Shown here: piece after piece, positions 33,726-42,012 of the stretch | Numbering within the stretch: the first letter of the stretch is position 1 | How the letters are laid out: each line of letters starts with the position of its first letter | NCBI GenBank assembly: GCA_002392965.1 | Contig: DGIA01000022.1 | Location: 1 to 64,000 of the forward strand | Direction: 5' to 3' | Length of the DNA stretch: 64,000 nucleotides | DNA from: Bacteroidales bacterium UBA3834 | GTDB lineage: Bacteria > Bacteroidota > Bacteroidia > Bacteroidales > P3 | The notes under the pieces: generated by a model | The model's input: only the letters and a program-made list of their open reading frames with translations | What the model was told of the DNA's origin: nothing | Databases searched by the model: none | Made by a program: the position numbers and the translations under genes

Positions 33726-34612
33726 GTCCAGTCTCCCCTACTCTCTATCTCGTCGGGGGTAGGGCGCCCGTCATTGATAAATTCGGGATCATCTTCATAT
33801 TCGATCTTGCTCGAATCCACTTTGAATTCCTTTACCATGCGTTCTACATCGGTGGCATCGGCATCCACATACCACAGCTCCACAGACGTGCCATAGGGAT
33901 ATTTCGACACTCCGGTATAATCAGGTTCCTGCCGGAATACCACTGCCGTGTTCTTGTTACGCACACCTCCGAAATGCTCGCTTCCAACATTGAGCGAGGC
34001 CGCCAGAATGTCGCGCCGGGCCCGTTCTCGAGTCTTGCCGATGGCAAAGGGCACAATGCTACGGCCCGACCCATCGCCAAGTCCCACCACCAAATCCACC
34101 ACGGAACCTCGTTCAATCTGCTGGCCGGCATAGATAGCCTTGCCCTTGCAGGTCTGGTCTATCACATTGTTTTTGTACGGGTCTTCCACAAACTTCAACT
34201 TTCCCACCGACAAACCACAAGCCGACAATTCATTGACCGCCTGACGCACTGTCAAGCCCGCCAATTCGGGCAGCACGGCGTCATCGGGGGTATAAGCTGT
34301 CATAGTGACATATAACTTGCGGCCTTTCTTCACCATGGTGCCTGCCTTGGGATCCTGAGTCAGGATGAGACCACCCTCCTCGCCCGGGCGGAAAATGGAA
34401 TCCATCACCACCACGTCCAGCTCCAGTGGATTGTCGTGTTCCAGTGTCTCGATTTTCAAGCCCACCACATCGGGCAGCTCATACTCCTGACCCTGACGGG
34501 CATAAAGACGCAGGAAAAAGAACACCAGCACCAATATGATCACCGACACCCCCACCATCAACAGCAGATGCAGTGCCCAAGGATAACGTTTGAAGAAATT
34601 CTCTTTTTTCAT
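33719..34612 (-). CDS. PASTA-domain membrane protein
   Basis: A 297-residue protein with one transmembrane helix (about 14-35: LHLLLMVGVSVIILVLVFFF) followed by about three PASTA repeats: VVGLKIETLEHDNPLELDVVV (near 45), LAGLTVRQAVNELSACGLSVG (near 118) and IGKTRERARRDILAASLNVG (near 200). PASTA domains bind peptidoglycan fragments or act in division. In other Bacteroidota this gene sits directly before an RluA gene; here a T9SS cargo gene lies between. Confidence 0.85.
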   Translation of the reverse strand: MKKENFFKRYPWALHLLLMVGVSVIILVLVFFFLRLYARQGQEYELPDVVGLKIETLEHDNPLELDVVVMDSIFRPGEEGGLILTQDPKAGTMVKKGRKLYVTMTAYTPDDAVLPELAGLTVRQAVNELSACGLSVGKLKFVEDPYKNNVIDQTCKGKAIYAGQQIERGSVVDLVVGLGDGSGRSIVPFAIGKTRERARRDILAASLNVGSEHFGGVRNKNTAVVFRQEPDYTGVSKYPYGTSVELWYVDADATDVERMVKEFKVDSSKIEYEDDPEFINDGRPTPDEIESRGDWTW

Positions 34613-34629
34613 AACTAAACACTATTCAC

Positions 34630-35967
34630 TTATGACTCATTCGGGACCAACTTACCTAACAGCGTGGCAGCCGTACAGTCTGTGACGCGCACACGCCTGT
34701 AGGTGCCAGGGTGCGCATCCTCTCTGTCGAACACCAGCACCTTGTTCTGGCTGTTTCGGCCGAAAAGGCGGACCTTGCTCCGGTGACTCTCGCCCTCTAC
34801 CAGCACATCATACACGCGTCCCACTTCCAGCCGGTTGTTCTCCAATGCAATCTGTCCCTGGAGGGCGATAATCTCATTCAGCCGGCGGGTCTTTTCTTCT
34901 TCGGAGATATCATCGGGCAGATGACGCGAGGCATAGGTCCCCTCACGCTCCGAGTATTTGAACATAAAAGCGTAGTCATAGCGCACACGACGGAAGAGGT
35001 CGAGGGTGGCCTGGTGGTCTTCGAGGGTTTCTCCACTGAATCCGGCAATCACGTCGGTGGTGATGGAGCAGTCGGGCAGATAACGCCGTATGGCATCCAC
35101 TCGGTCCAAATACCATTCCACCGTGTATTTACGGTTCATCAGTTGAAGCATGCGGTTGCTGCCGCTCTGCACCGGCAGATGGATGCAGCGACAGATGTTC
35201 TCATGCCGCGCCATCACCTCCAGCAGGCGGTCGCTCAGGTCCTTGGGATGCGACGTGGCGAAACGCACCCGCAACCGCGGGTCAACCTCCGCCACCATCT
35301 GCATCAATTCCGGGAATCCAACTCCCTGCCCTTCGCATTCCTCTTTCCAGGCGTAGCTGTTCACGTTTTGTCCCAGCAGGGTCACCTCGCGGTATCCATT
35401 GTCAAACAAAGTTCGTGCCTCATTCACGATGGTCTGCGGATCGCGGCTGCGCTCACGGCCACGCGTATATGGCACCACGCAGTAGGAGCAGTAATTCTGG
35501 CAACCGCGCATAATGCTGATATAGGCTGTAATGCCGTTGCTGTCCATCCGTACAGGCTCGATGTCGGCGTAGGTCTCCGTGGTGCTCAGCTCTACCTCGG
35601 CGGCTTTCATTCCCTCACGCACCTGACGCAACAACACAGGCAGGCGGCGGTAAGCGTCGGGGCCGCAGACAAAGGAGAGGTTGTCCTCCTCGGTCATCAG
35701 ACGGCTTTGCAGGCGTTCGGCCATACAACCCAATATTCCCACCCGCAAATGCGGACGGCGTGTCTGCAACGCACGCAACTCACGTACACGGTGACGCACC
35801 CGTTGCTCGGCATTGTCGCGTATAGCGCAAGTGTTGATCAGCACAAAATCCGCCTCCGACGGCTCGTTGCACAATCCATAACCCGCCTTGCCGAGGATGG
35901 CACCCACCACCTCGCTGTCGGCGAAATTCATCTGACAACCATACGTTTCTATATATATTTTCTCCAT
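34630..35967 (-). CDS. miaB: tRNA-2-methylthio-N6-dimethylallyladenosine synthase MiaB
   Basis: Start at ATG 35967 (445 residues, MEKIYIETYGCQMN); the longer frame starts with TTG at 35985 inside the short leader. It methylthiolates i6A37 in tRNA. The UPF0004 domain has its first cysteine in ETYGCQMN, and two more in LINTCAIRDNAEQR and ILGCMAERL. The radical SAM domain carries SIMRGCQNYCSYCVVPYTRG, and the C terminus holds a TRAM domain. First gene of the miaB/PASTA/cargo/rluA operon. Confidence 0.96.
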   Translation of the reverse strand: MEKIYIETYGCQMNFADSEVVGAILGKAGYGLCNEPSEADFVLINTCAIRDNAEQRVRHRVRELRALQTRRPHLRVGILGCMAERLQSRLMTEEDNLSFVCGPDAYRRLPVLLRQVREGMKAAEVELSTTETYADIEPVRMDSNGITAYISIMRGCQNYCSYCVVPYTRGRERSRDPQTIVNEARTLFDNGYREVTLLGQNVNSYAWKEECEGQGVGFPELMQMVAEVDPRLRVRFATSHPKDLSDRLLEVMARHENICRCIHLPVQSGSNRMLQLMNRKYTVEWYLDRVDAIRRYLPDCSITTDVIAGFSGETLEDHQATLDLFRRVRYDYAFMFKYSEREGTYASRHLPDDISEEEKTRRLNEIIALQGQIALENNRLEVGRVYDVLVEGESHRSKVRLFGRNSQNKVLVFDREDAHPGTYRRVRVTDCTAATLLGKLVPNES

Positions 35968-35989
35968 GGGGAGGTCGAAAAACAAAATG

Positions 35990-35997
35990 CAAAAATA
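35990..35997 (-). promoter_or_regulatory. -7 box of the miaB operon
   Basis: TATTTTTG on the minus strand (35997-35990), 23 bp before the miaB ATG. CATC/GATG at the expected -33 place is a poor match to TTTG. Confidence 0.45.
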
Positions 35998-36044
35998 CGC
36001 ATTTTTTTCGACATTGCATCGTCAGAGTACAAAAAGGGCAAAAT

Positions 36045-37352
36045 TCACTTGACAATCACCACCTTCTTTGCCTGGAAGTTGCCTATGTGAACCATATACA
36101 CTCCGGGAGGCAGGTCTCGGTTGGCGACTTGGATGCCTTTCACATCATATACCTTCACTTCCATCCCTTCGGCACCCTCCACCACGATGCGGCCTTCCTC
36201 GGCATGGATGCGGAGCCCATTGGCCTCGACTTCCGATATGCCCTCGGTGCCGTGCCCCGCATTGCGGTTGAGCACCACCGGCTCACACCAGTCGCTCCAC
36301 ACCGTGTGGGGTCGCGAGGTGCTGAAGTCGCATTGCTTCCGCAGGTAGAGACGATACACCGTGTCGGGCGACAGCGACGGCAGCGACGTGAAGGAGAGCG
36401 TCGTGTCGGTGGTGGTGACGATGTAGCCGTTGTCGGGCAACGTGCCGTCGGCGCACAGCGACAGCTGGAACAGCACCCCGTCGGCATCGTAGTCCCAACG
36501 CACCGTCCGCAATGCAGAATCCACCTCCAGCCCCCTCGGCTTGGTGCACCTCAGCTCCGTGATGGGAAACACCATCCCCCAGAACCAAAATAGTGCTCCC
36601 AATCCATCCGTATTGCAGAAATAACTGTTGTTTGGATAGAGTGTACACAGATATCGATAATGGTCGGCAGAAGATGCCGATGTATCGGATTCGTAATAAT
36701 GGCATAAAGCTAATCGATTTATTTGCATCCAGCTTTGGCTGCAACCGTCCCTGTCAACGCCCGCATAAGCAGGCACCGGTCGATAATGGACTGGGTCCGC
36801 CGTGTTGGAATAGCCCCCAATAAGGAATGTATCTTGCGGAATAAGCGGAAGCGGTTCATCAAAATAGAACTCAAAGCAATTGGTTGGCGTAGTGGATTTA
36901 TAGACGCCATCGTCTCCTGCCCCACCCACATGGTACTCGAACACGCACTGTTTCAATAACGGCGGGTTGCACGGGTTTATGGAATCCGAATGGGCCACAC
37001 TGTCAAAACATACGTATTCCAGATAAAGTGGATTGGAGTTTGGATGAGTAGATACACCTCGCCAGCACCTGAGCCATGCGCTGTCTGCGGGGGCAGGCAA
37101 GCTGTCCATGGTCACAGCAATTCCGTAAAGCAAGGTTTTGTCAGATGTATATACTTGACAATAGCTCGGATTCCTAAAATAAAAAACTGAATGGTATTGT
37201 GCAACATAATTCAATGCCGGCAACGGCTTGAAGGTGTACCACGGGTCGCCGTAGCGCACCGTGTCGCGGGTGTTCACATGCACCATAGGCTGCGCCATGG
37301 CCGGCATCAGGCCGCACATCAGCAGGACAATGAAAAACAATCGGGTCTTCAT
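36045..37352 (-). CDS. T9SS-type secreted protein
   Basis: A 435-residue secreted protein with signal peptide MKTRLFFIVLLMCGLMPAMAQ. Residues ~20-270 show no known family; ~280-365 resemble fibronectin-like strands (YLRKQCDFSTSRPHTVWSDW). The last ~70 residues look like a short sorting domain: GLRIHAEEGRIVVEGAEGMEVKVYD, then GVYMVHIGNFQAKKVVIVK (cut). It lacks the YPNP entry seen in the other cargo proteins. It lies 2 bp after the next gene upstream on this strand. Confidence 0.78.
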   Translation of the reverse strand: MKTRLFFIVLLMCGLMPAMAQPMVHVNTRDTVRYGDPWYTFKPLPALNYVAQYHSVFYFRNPSYCQVYTSDKTLLYGIAVTMDSLPAPADSAWLRCWRGVSTHPNSNPLYLEYVCFDSVAHSDSINPCNPPLLKQCVFEYHVGGAGDDGVYKSTTPTNCFEFYFDEPLPLIPQDTFLIGGYSNTADPVHYRPVPAYAGVDRDGCSQSWMQINRLALCHYYESDTSASSADHYRYLCTLYPNNSYFCNTDGLGALFWFWGMVFPITELRCTKPRGLEVDSALRTVRWDYDADGVLFQLSLCADGTLPDNGYIVTTTDTTLSFTSLPSLSPDTVYRLYLRKQCDFSTSRPHTVWSDWCEPVVLNRNAGHGTEGISEVEANGLRIHAEEGRIVVEGAEGMEVKVYDVKGIQVANRDLPPGVYMVHIGNFQAKKVVIVK

Positions 37353-37353
37353 A

Positions 37354-38778
37354 TCATTGGTCTAATTCAAATGAAAAACAATCGGTCGTAATGGCATGGG
37401 TTTGGACAGCGTCGGTGGAAGCGGTCGGAATTAATGAACCATTGCTATATAACACCGGAATTGCATTGACGGGTGGTATATTCGGAATAATATCCACAAA
37501 TTTGTCGTTGTTTGCCGGACAGGATTGGTCTGAATGGGGCAGGTGGGCGGTGCGGTCATCTATGTAGAAGTGATTTCCATAGGAGGATATGAAATGCACA
37601 GCGTCCTTGACACGAATCCGTCGGAATGACCCGCCAAGTTCAAAGAAGATTGAATTGTAGGAAGAGGTGGTGGATGGCTTCAACTGGAAGAATCGGGAAG
37701 AGGTGGGTTCCTCTACAATCAAATCAACCGTACCGGCGCCCTTTAGATAGACCATCTTGTGAACAAGTTCCCCTTTATCCACGTCAAACTCCTGCGAATA
37801 GGGATTCTTCACCGCGTCGGGGTCTATCACCCGCAGACGTATAAAACGTTGCTCTGTGACATCATCCGGATGTACATACGCCATGGCGAACCGGTCCCCT
37901 TCCAATGCCGTACCCAACACACCTCCTTCGGATTCATTAGGATAAGGCAAATAGTACGATTTGTTATGGGGAAAGCAGATGGACAAAACCACGTCTCCCT
38001 TTTTACCGACAATGTACCACGGATAGTTTGTAGAGGTGGTGATGACGTTGTGGTCGTGGCCGGTAAAAATTACATTTTTTTCTGTGAGAAAGATATCGTC
38101 TATTTGCAGTATGTCAGGATATGGAGGATTGGAGACAAACGGCATGTTGGCCCAACTAAAAATTGACGGCGACGACATGACATCTTTGATTTCGACCACC
38201 TGATTCTGACCGTCTTTTTTTTCACCGTATGCCACCACATCGTAGCCCGACGAGGAGCGATAGGCAACAAGTTGATCTAATGACAAAGGATATTGAAAGT
38301 ATAGAGAGTTACTGTCGTACAGTATCAGATAGTCAATATGTACGTTGTTCGTGAAGAAGTCATTAAGATTGAAATAACCCACCACCGCCACATCGACAGT
38401 ATCTGTCTTTTCAAGCCCCTGTCCGCAGAAGAAAGCATAGTCGTCCGCCACATAGATGTCGTTGACCGAGAATCCGAACAACTCGGGCGGAAGCGTCACC
38501 TGGACCAGATATTCGGCGAATGCGGGTGTCGCTATCGGCATGGCCGGAACGAGATTGTTGTAACTGCTGTAATCCACCAGATAAAAGGCCGGATGCAGGA
38601 CCGAATCCTCCGTATAGCCGAAGGCGACAAAAAACTTGTCACCCCACGTATCAAACGGCGTCTTGTCGGGGTGGGTGACAAAAATGTTGGTCATCACCGC
38701 CGAGGTGTATCTCGTCTGCGCCGTCACGGAAAGGGCAGAGAACAGCGTCAGAGCAAGGAAAAATACGGCCTTTTTCAT
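37354..38778 (-). CDS. Secreted protein of unknown function
   Basis: A 474-residue protein with signal peptide MKKAVFFLALTLFSALSVTAQ. The rest has many hydrophobic/aromatic strands (VVGYFNLNDFF, WYIVGKKGDVVLSIC, HFISSYGNHFYIDD) that may form a beta-propeller-like fold; no family recognised and no T9SS C-terminal domain visible. It has its own promoter and is 2 bp before the T9SS-type protein gene, so both probably form a small operon. Confidence 0.7.
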   Translation of the reverse strand: MKKAVFFLALTLFSALSVTAQTRYTSAVMTNIFVTHPDKTPFDTWGDKFFVAFGYTEDSVLHPAFYLVDYSSYNNLVPAMPIATPAFAEYLVQVTLPPELFGFSVNDIYVADDYAFFCGQGLEKTDTVDVAVVGYFNLNDFFTNNVHIDYLILYDSNSLYFQYPLSLDQLVAYRSSSGYDVVAYGEKKDGQNQVVEIKDVMSSPSIFSWANMPFVSNPPYPDILQIDDIFLTEKNVIFTGHDHNVITTSTNYPWYIVGKKGDVVLSICFPHNKSYYLPYPNESEGGVLGTALEGDRFAMAYVHPDDVTEQRFIRLRVIDPDAVKNPYSQEFDVDKGELVHKMVYLKGAGTVDLIVEEPTSSRFFQLKPSTTSSYNSIFFELGGSFRRIRVKDAVHFISSYGNHFYIDDRTAHLPHSDQSCPANNDKFVDIIPNIPPVNAIPVLYSNGSLIPTASTDAVQTHAITTDCFSFELDQ

Positions 38779-38804
38779 GTTGGTTTAGTATTGATTTTCG
38801 ACTG

Positions 38805-38835
38805 CAAATATACGAACATTTCCGAAACCGGCAAA
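38805..38835 (-). promoter_or_regulatory. Promoter of the two-gene secreted-protein operon
   Basis: Minus strand TTTG (38835-38832) and TATATTTG (38812-38805) with exactly 19 bp between them, 26 bp before the start codon. Confidence 0.85.
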
Positions 38836-38884
38836 AAATATTTTATCACAAGGCCTTGGTTCTCCAACGGATACCCATTGCCTC

Positions 38885-38983
38885 CCTTCTCACACCCTTC
38901 TGACATAGTAGATTCTATATGGTCAATACTAGGTCAATACTAGGTCATAACTGATTCAAGGCTTAGTATCAGGATGTTATAGA
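38885..38983 (+). repeat. Degenerate array with 11-nt period
   Basis: Nine consecutive 11-nt units can be read without gaps; the clearest are TATGGTCAATA (38918-38928), CTAGGTCAATA (38929-38939), CTAGGTCATAA (38940-38950), CTGATTCAAGG (38951-38961) and CTTAGTATCAG (38962-38972). The part GATTCAAGGCTTAGTATCAG (38953-38972) recurs in related form at 39246 and at 58921-58950 (minus). Confidence 0.75.
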
Positions 38984-38999
38984 GATCACAACAAGCCAT

Positions 39000-39249
39000 T
39001 CAAAGACTATAGGCCAACAGGCCGACGAGGCCGGAGGCAAAGATGAGGACGATGGGGCTGGCCTTGCGCCGGAGGGAGAGGATAAAAACGGCGACAAATA
39101 TCAGCATAGAAACCCCGAACCGAAGGTTAAGCCCCGGGACACCGAAACTCTCCGTGGTCATCAACCCCAGAGCAGCGGCGGCGATGAGCCCGATGACGGA
39201 GAGCCGCAGAAACCGCAGGACGGCGGCAGAACGGAACCAAAGGGGGATT
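39000..39249 (-). pseudogene. Remnant of a chromate transporter (ChrA) C terminus
   Basis: On the minus strand, in one open frame from 39248 to a TGA at 39002-39000, the bases encode ...LRLSVIGLIAAAALGLM, then GVSMLIFVAVFILSLRRKAS and PIVLIFASGLVGLLAYSL. That is like the last ~80 residues of short Bacteroidota chromate transporters: two hydrophobic helices joined by a basic turn. No start codon, no N-terminal half. The frame breaks (TGA at 39251-39249) exactly where the GATTCA repeat begins at 39246. The family match is from memory and should be searched. Confidence 0.5.
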
Positions 39250-39277
39250 CAGGGATTGGTATCAGGCAGTTATACGG
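39246..39277 (+). repeat. Copy of the GATTCA...GTATCAGG intergenic repeat
   Basis: GATTCAGGGATTGGTATCAG (39246-39265) followed by GCAGTTATACGG. It matches 38953-38984 and the reverse complement of 58921-58950; similarity with the latter extends upstream into ACGGAACCA (39231-39239). The following ~95 bp to 39373 is a purine-rich, G-rich strand with nothing recognised. Confidence 0.65.
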
Positions 39278-39373
39278 TTAAAAGATGACGTAGAAAGATG
39301 GGGATGAGGGGGAGATTATGGGGGTTGTGGGGTGATGAGAGGAAGGATGTGAGGAGGGAGGAGGGGAAGATTT

Positions 39374-39404
39374 TTTCACGGTCTAAGAAAAAGTTGTATC
39401 TTTG
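39374..39404 (+). promoter_or_regulatory. Promoter of the T9SS plug gene
   Basis: TATCTTTG at 39397-39404 with TTTC (one mismatch to TTTG) at 39374-39377, 19 bp upstream; the start codon follows 13 bp after the -7 box. Confidence 0.7.
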
Positions 39405-39417
39405 CGGTTGAAGAGAG

Positions 39418-40674
39418 ATGAAGAGGATAGCTGTTATACTACTTATGTTCAACCTGATAGCGTCGTGTCGGGACGCGGCGTGTCAGGTGCTTGCGGATGG
39501 GGCGCTGCGCGGGGATGTGAAGACGGCGCAGCTTTACTGCGCGGGGTCGGAGTTGGATTTTCCGATACTGCCCATGGGCAGGGGTCGTCTGGTGCTGGAG
39601 TTCGACGTGCTGGGCAGCGAACCGGAGGAGCTACGCTGGCACATCGTGCATTGCGACCGGCATTGGTGCGAGGACGGGTTGCCGGCGGTGGAGTTCATGA
39701 CGGGGTTCGCGGAGGGGGCGATGGAGGGTTATGATTTCTCGTTCACGACGATGCGCGACTATGTGCATTACACGGCCACGGTGCCGGGAGAGTATGCGGA
39801 GTTTAGTTATTCGGGCAACTATGTGGTGGAGGTGACGGGAGGGGAGGATGTGCTGCTGCGCAAACGGTTCTGCGTGAGCGAGGGGGCTGTGAAGACGGAG
39901 GCCACGGTGGGGCGACCATACGACGGGATTGACATCGACCGTAGGCAGGAGGTGGATGTCCGCGTGCTCGCGGGGAGCGATAACGGTGTGCCTGCGGTGA
40001 GCTTGCGGCCGGAGTATATGAGCGTGATGGTGCAGCAGAACGGCCGCGAGGACAACCGGAGGGAGCTGACGTTCTCGGGCTACGACGGGGGTGCATTGGC
40101 CTACCGATACCGGCAGTGCAACATTTTCGAAGGGGGAAACACATTCCGCTACTTCGACTGCAGCAACCTGCGGGCGCCGATGTACAATGTGGCGCGGGTG
40201 GAGGAGTACGGGGGAGAGCTGTTTGCCATCCTGCGGCCGGAGGAGGACCGGAGCGGGAAGCATTACCTGAGCGAGAAGGCCCTGACGGGCGGCATGAAGG
40301 TGAACGTCTGGGACCGGGAGAATCCGCGGTTGGAGGCGGACTATGTGTGGGTGAACTTCAGCCTGCCGATGGCGCATCCGCTGCTGGACGGGAGCGTCCA
40401 TGTGGTGGGTGCGCTGACTGACTGGCGCATGGATTCGACGTCGGCCATGGAGTACAATCCACGCTACAGGGCCTACACGCTGCGGCTGCTGCTGAAGCAG
40501 GGGTACTACGCCTACCAGCTGCTGGTGAGACGAGGCCACCAAGGGGAGGGAGAGACCCGCCCGCTAGAGGGGAACCACCGCGAGACTCCGAACCGATACA
40601 CGGCGACGGTGTATTACCGCAGCCCCGCCGATCGTGCCGACCGGATAGTGGGGTTTGCCAGGACGATCAGATAG
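39418..40674 (+). CDS. Type IX secretion system plug protein (DUF5103)
   Basis: A 418-residue secreted protein (signal MKRIAVILLMFNLIASC, possibly a lipoprotein with Cys17). The order fits DUF5103: FPILPMGRGRLVLEFDVL, LRWHIVHCDRHW, the turn FSYSGNYVVEVTGG and YRYRQCNIFEGGNTFRYFD, ending with a YYRSPADRADRIVGF segment. Members plug the SprA translocon of T9SS on the periplasmic side. The coding strand is unusually G-rich compared with neighbours. It is convergent with tilS (4-bp gap) and close to the giant T9SS substrate gene. Confidence 0.88.
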   Translation: MKRIAVILLMFNLIASCRDAACQVLADGALRGDVKTAQLYCAGSELDFPILPMGRGRLVLEFDVLGSEPEELRWHIVHCDRHWCEDGLPAVEFMTGFAEGAMEGYDFSFTTMRDYVHYTATVPGEYAEFSYSGNYVVEVTGGEDVLLRKRFCVSEGAVKTEATVGRPYDGIDIDRRQEVDVRVLAGSDNGVPAVSLRPEYMSVMVQQNGREDNRRELTFSGYDGGALAYRYRQCNIFEGGNTFRYFDCSNLRAPMYNVARVEEYGGELFAILRPEEDRSGKHYLSEKALTGGMKVNVWDRENPRLEADYVWVNFSLPMAHPLLDGSVHVVGALTDWRMDSTSAMEYNPRYRAYTLRLLLKQGYYAYQLLVRRGHQGEGETRPLEGNHRETPNRYTATVYYRSPADRADRIVGFARTIR

Positions 40675-40677
40675 GAT

Positions 40678-42012
40678 CTATGCATTGCCCCAATCGGTGA
40701 CCTCGAGACGGAGGGCGCGGCGTGTATTACGGGTGAGACGGAAACGGTTGTCGAGACGCAGTCCGACGACCCAAACGATGCGTCCGAGGGCATCGACGAG
40801 GAGGTGGATATGCTGTTTTTCGATCAGGTTCAACTTACAATCTTTCAAGAGGTCGCTGACCAGGCGATGGTGGGACAAGCCGAGCGGACAGAAACGGTCG
40901 CCGGATTTCCAACGGCGGACAGAGAGCGGCAGCTGGACGCTGTCGGCATCGATGTATTCAACACCGCGGTCTTTAGGGGCGCCCAGGTTGGGCAACTGCG
41001 ACATCGCGACAGGAGAGACGTCCACCACAGGAGCCGAAGGGGGGGCTAAAGACCCGGTCACAACGAGGCGGTCGCGGTCGATGAGGGCCATATAGCCGGA
41101 GCCGAAGAAGCGGGTGCCGGTTTGAGGCGACGAGAGGGCGTCAATGATGTTGGCGATGGTTGCGAGGGAGAACCCATAGGGGCGAAGGATCTCAAAGACA
41201 AGGGTATCACGCGGAGAGAGATTCCGAAGTTCGTCGAGATCATACCATTTGTACCCGAATCCAAAGGGAGATTGCTCACTATGCCCGACACGTTCCTTGA
41301 CTTCAGAGACGGCCTTGTCATATATCTGCTCGACTTGTGCAAAACGGTTCATGTCGGCCATCAGGGTTGCGTCGGCAGAGGGATAGAGTTCCCGAACAAG
41401 CGGCATGAGCTGTAGTCGGATACGGTTGCGCCGATAGTCGAGCGAATCGTTGGTATAGTCGTCGATATAGGATAACTGATGCCGGATGACATAGTCGTCG
41501 ATATCGGGGCGAGAGAAGCAGAGCATGGGCCGAATGACCGTGATGTCGAAAATCTCACTGAGCGGACGGATGCCATGAAGGCCGGAGATGCCGGTGCCCC
41601 GGAAGAGGTTGAGGAAAAGGGTCTCTATGGCATCGTTGCGGTGGTGAGCTGTGGCAAGCCGCTGGTAACCATGCTTCGAACAGATAGAGGAGAAGAAGCC
41701 GTAGCGCAGGTTGCGTGCAGCCTCCTCGATGCTGAGACGGTAGCGGTTGGCATGGTCTTGGGTATCGAACGACGTAGTGAAGAACTCGACACCGTATTCT
41801 TCAGCCAACTGACGAACAAAGTCCTGATCGCGGTCGCAGTCCCCGGGACGGAGATTGAAGTTACAATGAGCGATGGCGAACGGGATGCGGGCACAATGGA
41901 ACAGATGCGCCATGCATACGGAGTCACGCCCGCCACTGACAGCCAACAGCACCTTGCTCCCTGGGGGAACAAGGTGCTGCGCTGCAATGTATTGCATGAA
42001 GCGGTCGAGCAT
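40678..42012 (-). CDS. tilS: tRNA(Ile)-lysidine synthase
   Basis: Start at ATG 42012 (444 residues), which overlaps the stop of the giant gene by one base (TGATG); the longer frame uses GTG at 42015. It changes C34 of tRNA-Ile(CAU) to lysidine with ATP. The PP-loop SGGRDS lies at 26-31, and TAHHRNDAIETLFLNLFRGTG in the catalytic domain follows; the C terminus has the tilS substrate-binding domain (RRWKSGDRFCPLG...). Co-transcription after an 11.9-kb surface-protein gene is unusual. Confidence 0.95.
   Translation of the reverse strand: MLDRFMQYIAAQHLVPPGSKVLLAVSGGRDSVCMAHLFHCARIPFAIAHCNFNLRPGDCDRDQDFVRQLAEEYGVEFFTTSFDTQDHANRYRLSIEEAARNLRYGFFSSICSKHGYQRLATAHHRNDAIETLFLNLFRGTGISGLHGIRPLSEIFDITVIRPMLCFSRPDIDDYVIRHQLSYIDDYTNDSLDYRRNRIRLQLMPLVRELYPSADATLMADMNRFAQVEQIYDKAVSEVKERVGHSEQSPFGFGYKWYDLDELRNLSPRDTLVFEILRPYGFSLATIANIIDALSSPQTGTRFFGSGYMALIDRDRLVVTGSLAPPSAPVVDVSPVAMSQLPNLGAPKDRGVEYIDADSVQLPLSVRRWKSGDRFCPLGLSHHRLVSDLLKDCKLNLIEKQHIHLLVDALGRIVWVVGLRLDNRFRLTRNTRRALRLEVTDWGNA

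Noticed and set aside
34711..36090. 459-residue open frame antisense to miaB
   Set aside because: Shadow of MiaB, without recognisable features and crossing the miaB promoter.
37354..38778. T9SS cargo
   Set aside because: A signal peptide is present but the C terminus (HAITTDCFSFELDQ) lacks a sorting domain.
39043..39288. 81-residue plus-strand frame over the ChrA remnant
   Set aside because: Arg/Thr-rich shadow; the minus-strand frame gives hydrophobic helices that resemble a real protein family.
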